Of a stretch of DNA of 64,000 nucleotides, positions 62,023 through 64,000 are shown one piece after another. Origin of the DNA: Centrapalus pauciflorus (Eukaryota; Streptophyta; Magnoliopsida; Asterales; Asteraceae); contig JAANYP010004839.1 of the NCBI GenBank assembly GCA_020465985.1, positions 267,827 through 331,826 on the forward strand. The letters run 5' to 3'. How positions within the stretch are numbered: the first letter of the stretch is position 1; each line of letters starts with the position of its first letter. Below the pieces are notes generated by a model. That model did no database searches and was not told the origin of the DNA. It was given only the letters and a program-made list of their open reading frames with translations. The position numbers were made by a program, and so were the translations under genes.

Positions 62023-63040
62023 TATCAACCCATATTTGAAGATTCGTCTAAAGTTTTCTGATGTTCGTATAAGGTTCCGGTAAGGTCTCCATTTCCGCCC
62101 TTAGCGCAAGTTGTTGATTTGTTGATATCTTGCTTTGTCATTTTCGGCCAGATTTGCATAGCTATGGGAAAAACGACGTTATTGCTTCGTCCACCGTTGG
62201 ATTGTCACGATTTTTGGTGAGTAGTTACGCAACATATATTTCTTTTGTTTGACTATTGGGATTTTCGATTGAAGTTTTCTACAATGAGTTACTAGTCGTC
62301 GAAGTTGGTTGATTTGTTTTTGCACATTCAACCAGATTTGCGTCGTTGTGGAAAAAATGACCTTATTGTAGGTTCGTCCACTGTTGGATCGTCGTGAGTT
62401 TTGTCTGTAGGTCCAGAACACATGGATCTACAATTTAACCTTTGGGATTTTGATTAAACTTTTATACTGAGCACTATTATTCGTCGAATTTGGCTGCTTA
62501 GCCAAATTAGCATAGCGTTGACAAAATTTACATTGTGCATTCATTCACCATTGGATCTTTGTGATTTTTTGGCTAGAGGTTTTGAACGCATTGATATTCA
62601 TTCAGAACGTTAGGATTTTAGATTTGATTTTACTACTAAGGGTTATTGCAAGTCGAAGTAGGCCGTGGTGCATTGTTTATTTAATAAGGTACTCATTTGT
62701 GAGTTTTCAAGTTTGTGCTTTTGCTAGGGTTGGAGGTTGACTTTTTTTGGATATTTGGTTGCTATTAAGGCTTTGTTTGTGGATATTTTTGCCGCTGTTC
62801 GTTGGTTTATTGCCTTCGTTGGTTCGTTGATTACAAATAAGGGTTTAGCTTACAGTTCATCATTAATTGTTTGTTTATTGGGTTAAGGTTTTTTGATTGT
62901 GGTTTAAGTTTAGGTCACAACGGTTGGATTCGATCATCTGGTTACTGAGCAGTTCAAACGGTTTCATGCCTTGTCATCCATGTCAGCCTCTCCATCAGGT
63001 TTTTCTTTGACTAATAATTTAAGTATTCCTTCATTCTTAT
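62023..63040 (+). other. Copia-4 leader with repeated motif, no gag
   Basis: Non-coding. Segments like CACCGTTGGAT.GT with preceding GATTTGC and following GATTTT recur at about 62140-62215, 62330-62405 and 62505-62575, roughly 180-190 bases apart, suggesting an old tandem repeat. No Gag motif. Confidence 0.5.
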
Positions 63041-64000
63041 GAATATTGGAATCTCATCATATGTCTTCACATTTGTGTTCATTTGTTTCTCTATTTCATG
63101 GTTCACCTATGTCTATTATGTCTGCTAGTGGAACACATGGTTTTGTTGTCACACCTCATGTGTCACTTCCTAATGTGTATTATGTTCCTAAACTTGCCTT
63201 AAATCTTGCATCGGTCAGTCAATTGTGTATATCTGGTTATTGAGTTTTCTTTTCTGATAATAAGGTGTTGTGTGCAAGACCCACGTTCTCAGACAGTGAT
63301 CGGGACAGGCCATAGGGTATATTTGCTCTATGTTGTGGACGATCTCAGGTATCTGTTGTTGCTATTTCGGGTGTTGGTTTATCTTATTTTTGTTTGAGTC
63401 GTTTGTCATCTAATTTTTATTTATGACATTCCCGTTTAGGTCACGTGTCTATATCTTGTCTACATCTCTTAGCCTCTACAAGTGCTTTTACCAATTGAAC
63501 AAATATGATATATCAGACTGTTTTGGTTCTAAACTTGCTATATTTTCTGCTTTAACTTTTAATAAAGTACCTCTTGTTCTTTCACACATATTGATCTTAT
63601 TCACTTTGATGTATGAGGACCCTCTTCTGTTTCTTCTAAGGGAGGTTCCAAATATTATGCCTCGTTCATTGATGACTATACTTGATATACTTGGGTCTAT
63701 CTTATGAAACACAGATTTTATTTTATTTCTATTTATAGTGAGTTTCGATCTCTTGTTAAAACCCAACACTCTACTGTTATCAAATGTTTTAGATGTGATT
63801 TAGGGGGAGAATATACATCTAATGACTTCACATAGTTACTTGCATCCGATGAGACATTGTACCAAACTTCGTGTACTGACACCCCTCAACAAAATAGCTT
63901 TGCCAAAAGAAAACATCGTCATCTTGTTGATACTGGACGTTCCTTATTATTGTCTTCTAATGTACCTAGTATGTTCTGGGGTGAAGTAATTCACACCGCT
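63041..64000 (+). pseudogene. Protease end and integrase, Copia-4 (partial)
   Basis: ESHHMSSHLCSFVSLFHGSP follows where the DSGASHHM protease motif would be, the active site being lost at the deletion edge. Then VSLPNVYYVPKLALNLASVS (open to 63241), a broken pre-integrase module (HSRLGHVSI) and the integrase core in shifting frames: IHFDV (D), FIDDYT, CDLGGEYTSND (D) and QQNSFAKRKHRHLVD, where the catalytic Glu position holds Lys. Continues beyond the window. Confidence 0.8.

Larger units (their letters stand above)
61814..64000 (+). mobile_element. Copia-4: partial Copia with short LTR, runs off window
   Basis: An LTR of about 200 bp is followed by a perfect primer site, about 1 kb of leader-like sequence and then protease-end and integrase homology to the window edge. 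Motifs differ from Copia-A/B (HHMSS, NVYYVPKLALNL, HRH), so this is another lineage. No capsid-like or zinc-knuckle Gag sequence is present between primer site and protease, so gag appears deleted. Many stops; defective. Confidence 0.8.

Overview
This is a plant nuclear window made almost entirely of LTR retrotransposons, several of them nested. The elements use initiator-Met-tRNA-type primer sites (TGGTATCAGAGCC), end in TG...CA and carry Copia- or chromovirus-type polyproteins; the only recognisable host gene is an A-type cyclin fragment. The element proteins look most like those of Asteraceae (lettuce/sunflower group). That placement is from memory of the families, not a search. I see no intact host gene, rRNA, tRNA or CRISPR array.

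Layout. 1-933: degraded 3' end and LTR of a Copia element of the same family as Copia-A. 934-3208: LTR-like and AT-rich sequence with microsatellites. 3211-3771: primer site and leader of a Copia family called family-3. 3772-9219: minus-strand Sirevirus-like Copia relic with LTR, repeated polypurine tracts, coiled-coil Gag remnant and two degenerate tandem arrays. 9220-19357: Gypsy-A, a Tekay-like chromovirus (10.1 kb, 2.1-2.4 kb LTRs, target duplication CAAAC). 19363-22073 and 35493-36616: one host-derived stretch with minus-strand exon-like pieces, including the A-type cyclin, split by Copia-A. 22074-35492: Copia-A (13.4 kb, 644-bp LTRs, target duplication ACTTT). 37735-38360: minus-strand Copia relic. 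38549-50605: family-3 5' LTR and leader, split by Copia-B (38579-49349, 10.8 kb, 663-bp LTRs, target duplication TGAAC). 50606-59793: Gypsy-B, an older gag-less relative of Gypsy-A. 59794-61813: unassigned. 61814-64000: 5' part of a fourth Copia type with ~200-bp LTR, running off the window.

How the genes work together. Each element would encode Gag (particle), protease, integrase and reverse transcriptase/RNase H. All copies carry stops or frameshifts, so none looks autonomous, although Copia-A and Copia-B LTR pairs differ at only about 13 positions each (about 2% by eye). The most interesting content is extra coding capacity. Copia-A and Copia-B each have a long ORF of roughly 940-1,000 codons after pol, sharing an N-terminal domain of about 250 residues that is not a retroviral envelope by any visible feature. 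Gypsy-A and Gypsy-B share a separate acidic/proline-rich/coiled-coil ORF before gag. The Copia families also carry family-specific short motif arrays and repeated AGGGGGAG tracts in their non-pol regions.
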